Origin: an uncultured Clostridia bacterium
Lineage (GTDB): Bacteria; Bacillota; Clostridia; Oscillospirales; Ruminococcaceae
Assembly (NCBI GenBank): GCA_947302065.1
Contig: CAMYUO010000160.1
Location: 1 to 5,323 of the forward strand
Length of the DNA: 5,323 nucleotides
Direction of reading: 5' to 3'
In this document: positions 5,093 to 5,323 of the stretch, piece by piece
Position numbering within the stretch: position 1 is the first letter of the stretch
Layout of the letters: every line of letters starts with the position of its first letter
The notes under the pieces: generated by a model
Seen by the model: only the letters and a program-made list of their open reading frames with translations
What the model was told of the DNA's origin: nothing
Databases searched by the model: none
Made by a program: the position numbers and the translations under genes

Positions 5093-5323
5093 ATGAGATT
5101 TAATATTGCCGGATATTGCAGAATATCCGTTGATGAGGAGCTGGACAGAGACAACACCTCTATCGAGAATCAGAAATCAATAATAAAAGACTATGTTTCC
5201 AGAAAGTTCCCCGACAGTACGCTTGATCTGTATGAAGACCGTGATCGCTCAGGTTATACATTTGAGCAGCGTGAAGGGTATCAGCAGCTGCGTGCTAAGA
5301 TGATGAGCCGTGATTATGACATA
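5093..5323 (+). CDS. Serine recombinase, N-terminal part (C-terminus outside the window)
   Basis: ATG 5093 follows AAGGAG (5081-5086) with a six-base gap. The 77 visible residues match the resolvase/invertase catalytic domain: YCRIS at 8-12 with R10 and the probable nucleophile S12, SIENQ at 23-27, and a D-R-S-G motif (D51, R52, S53, G54) followed by R60 in place of the usual R-P-x-F/L segment. In this family the Ser attacks DNA and forms a covalent phosphoserine link during strand exchange. The opening, with an acidic insert after YCRIS, is typical of large serine recombinases (TnpX-like) of clostridial mobile elements. The full length, zinc ribbon and coiled coil lie beyond the edge, so this subtype is inferred. 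It has its own promoter and operator-like dyad and is preceded by a small gene in the same direction. Confidence 0.9.
   Translation, partial: MRFNIAGYCRISVDEELDRDNTSIENQKSIIKDYVSRKFPDSTLDLYEDRDRSGYTFEQREGYQQLRAKMMSRDYDI

Overview
This window looks like chromosome of a Gram-positive anaerobe of the Clostridia, most likely a Ruminococcus-type gut or rumen bacterium (Oscillospiraceae). That is an inference from three things: strong GGAGG-type ribosome binding sites, a surface protein with a Thr-rich linker and InlB-type repeats, and a clostridial-style serine recombinase. No rRNA, tRNA or species marker is present, so the assignment is tentative.

Left part (1-4114): two large genes are transcribed divergently from a 244-bp spacer. 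On the minus strand is the first 660 codons of a membrane-anchored surface protein: an N-terminal membrane helix, a FecR-type domain, a Thr/Pro-rich linker, then at least five InlB/Flg_new-type repeats that run off the left edge. On the plus strand is a complete 615-residue CHASE2-class III adenylate cyclase with all six canonical catalytic positions present. Each gene has a good sigma-A-type promoter in the spacer, with the two -35 boxes back to back. A strong intrinsic terminator closes the cyclase gene. The pair looks like an envelope sensing unit that reports to cAMP, but the functional link is inferred from adjacency and domain content.

Middle part (4113-4573): about 460 bp with no convincing gene. 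It holds seven compact hairpins in 245 bp. Most have TTTA, TTTTA or TTTC-type loops on unrelated stems, and two end in T-runs. This may be a structured RNA or the remains of a small palindrome-rich mobile element. It is followed by an AT-rich stretch.

Right part (4574-5323): an AT-richer module that looks mobile. It has a 66-residue alpha/beta protein of unknown function and a 318-bp spacer with three separate inverted repeats and a non-initiated open stretch that may be a gene remnant. The spacer also carries a promoter whose -10 box lies inside a 22-bp dyad. Last comes the first 77 codons of a serine recombinase that runs off the right edge. The composition change after the cyclase terminator suggests the window straddles the junction between resident chromosome and an integrated element.
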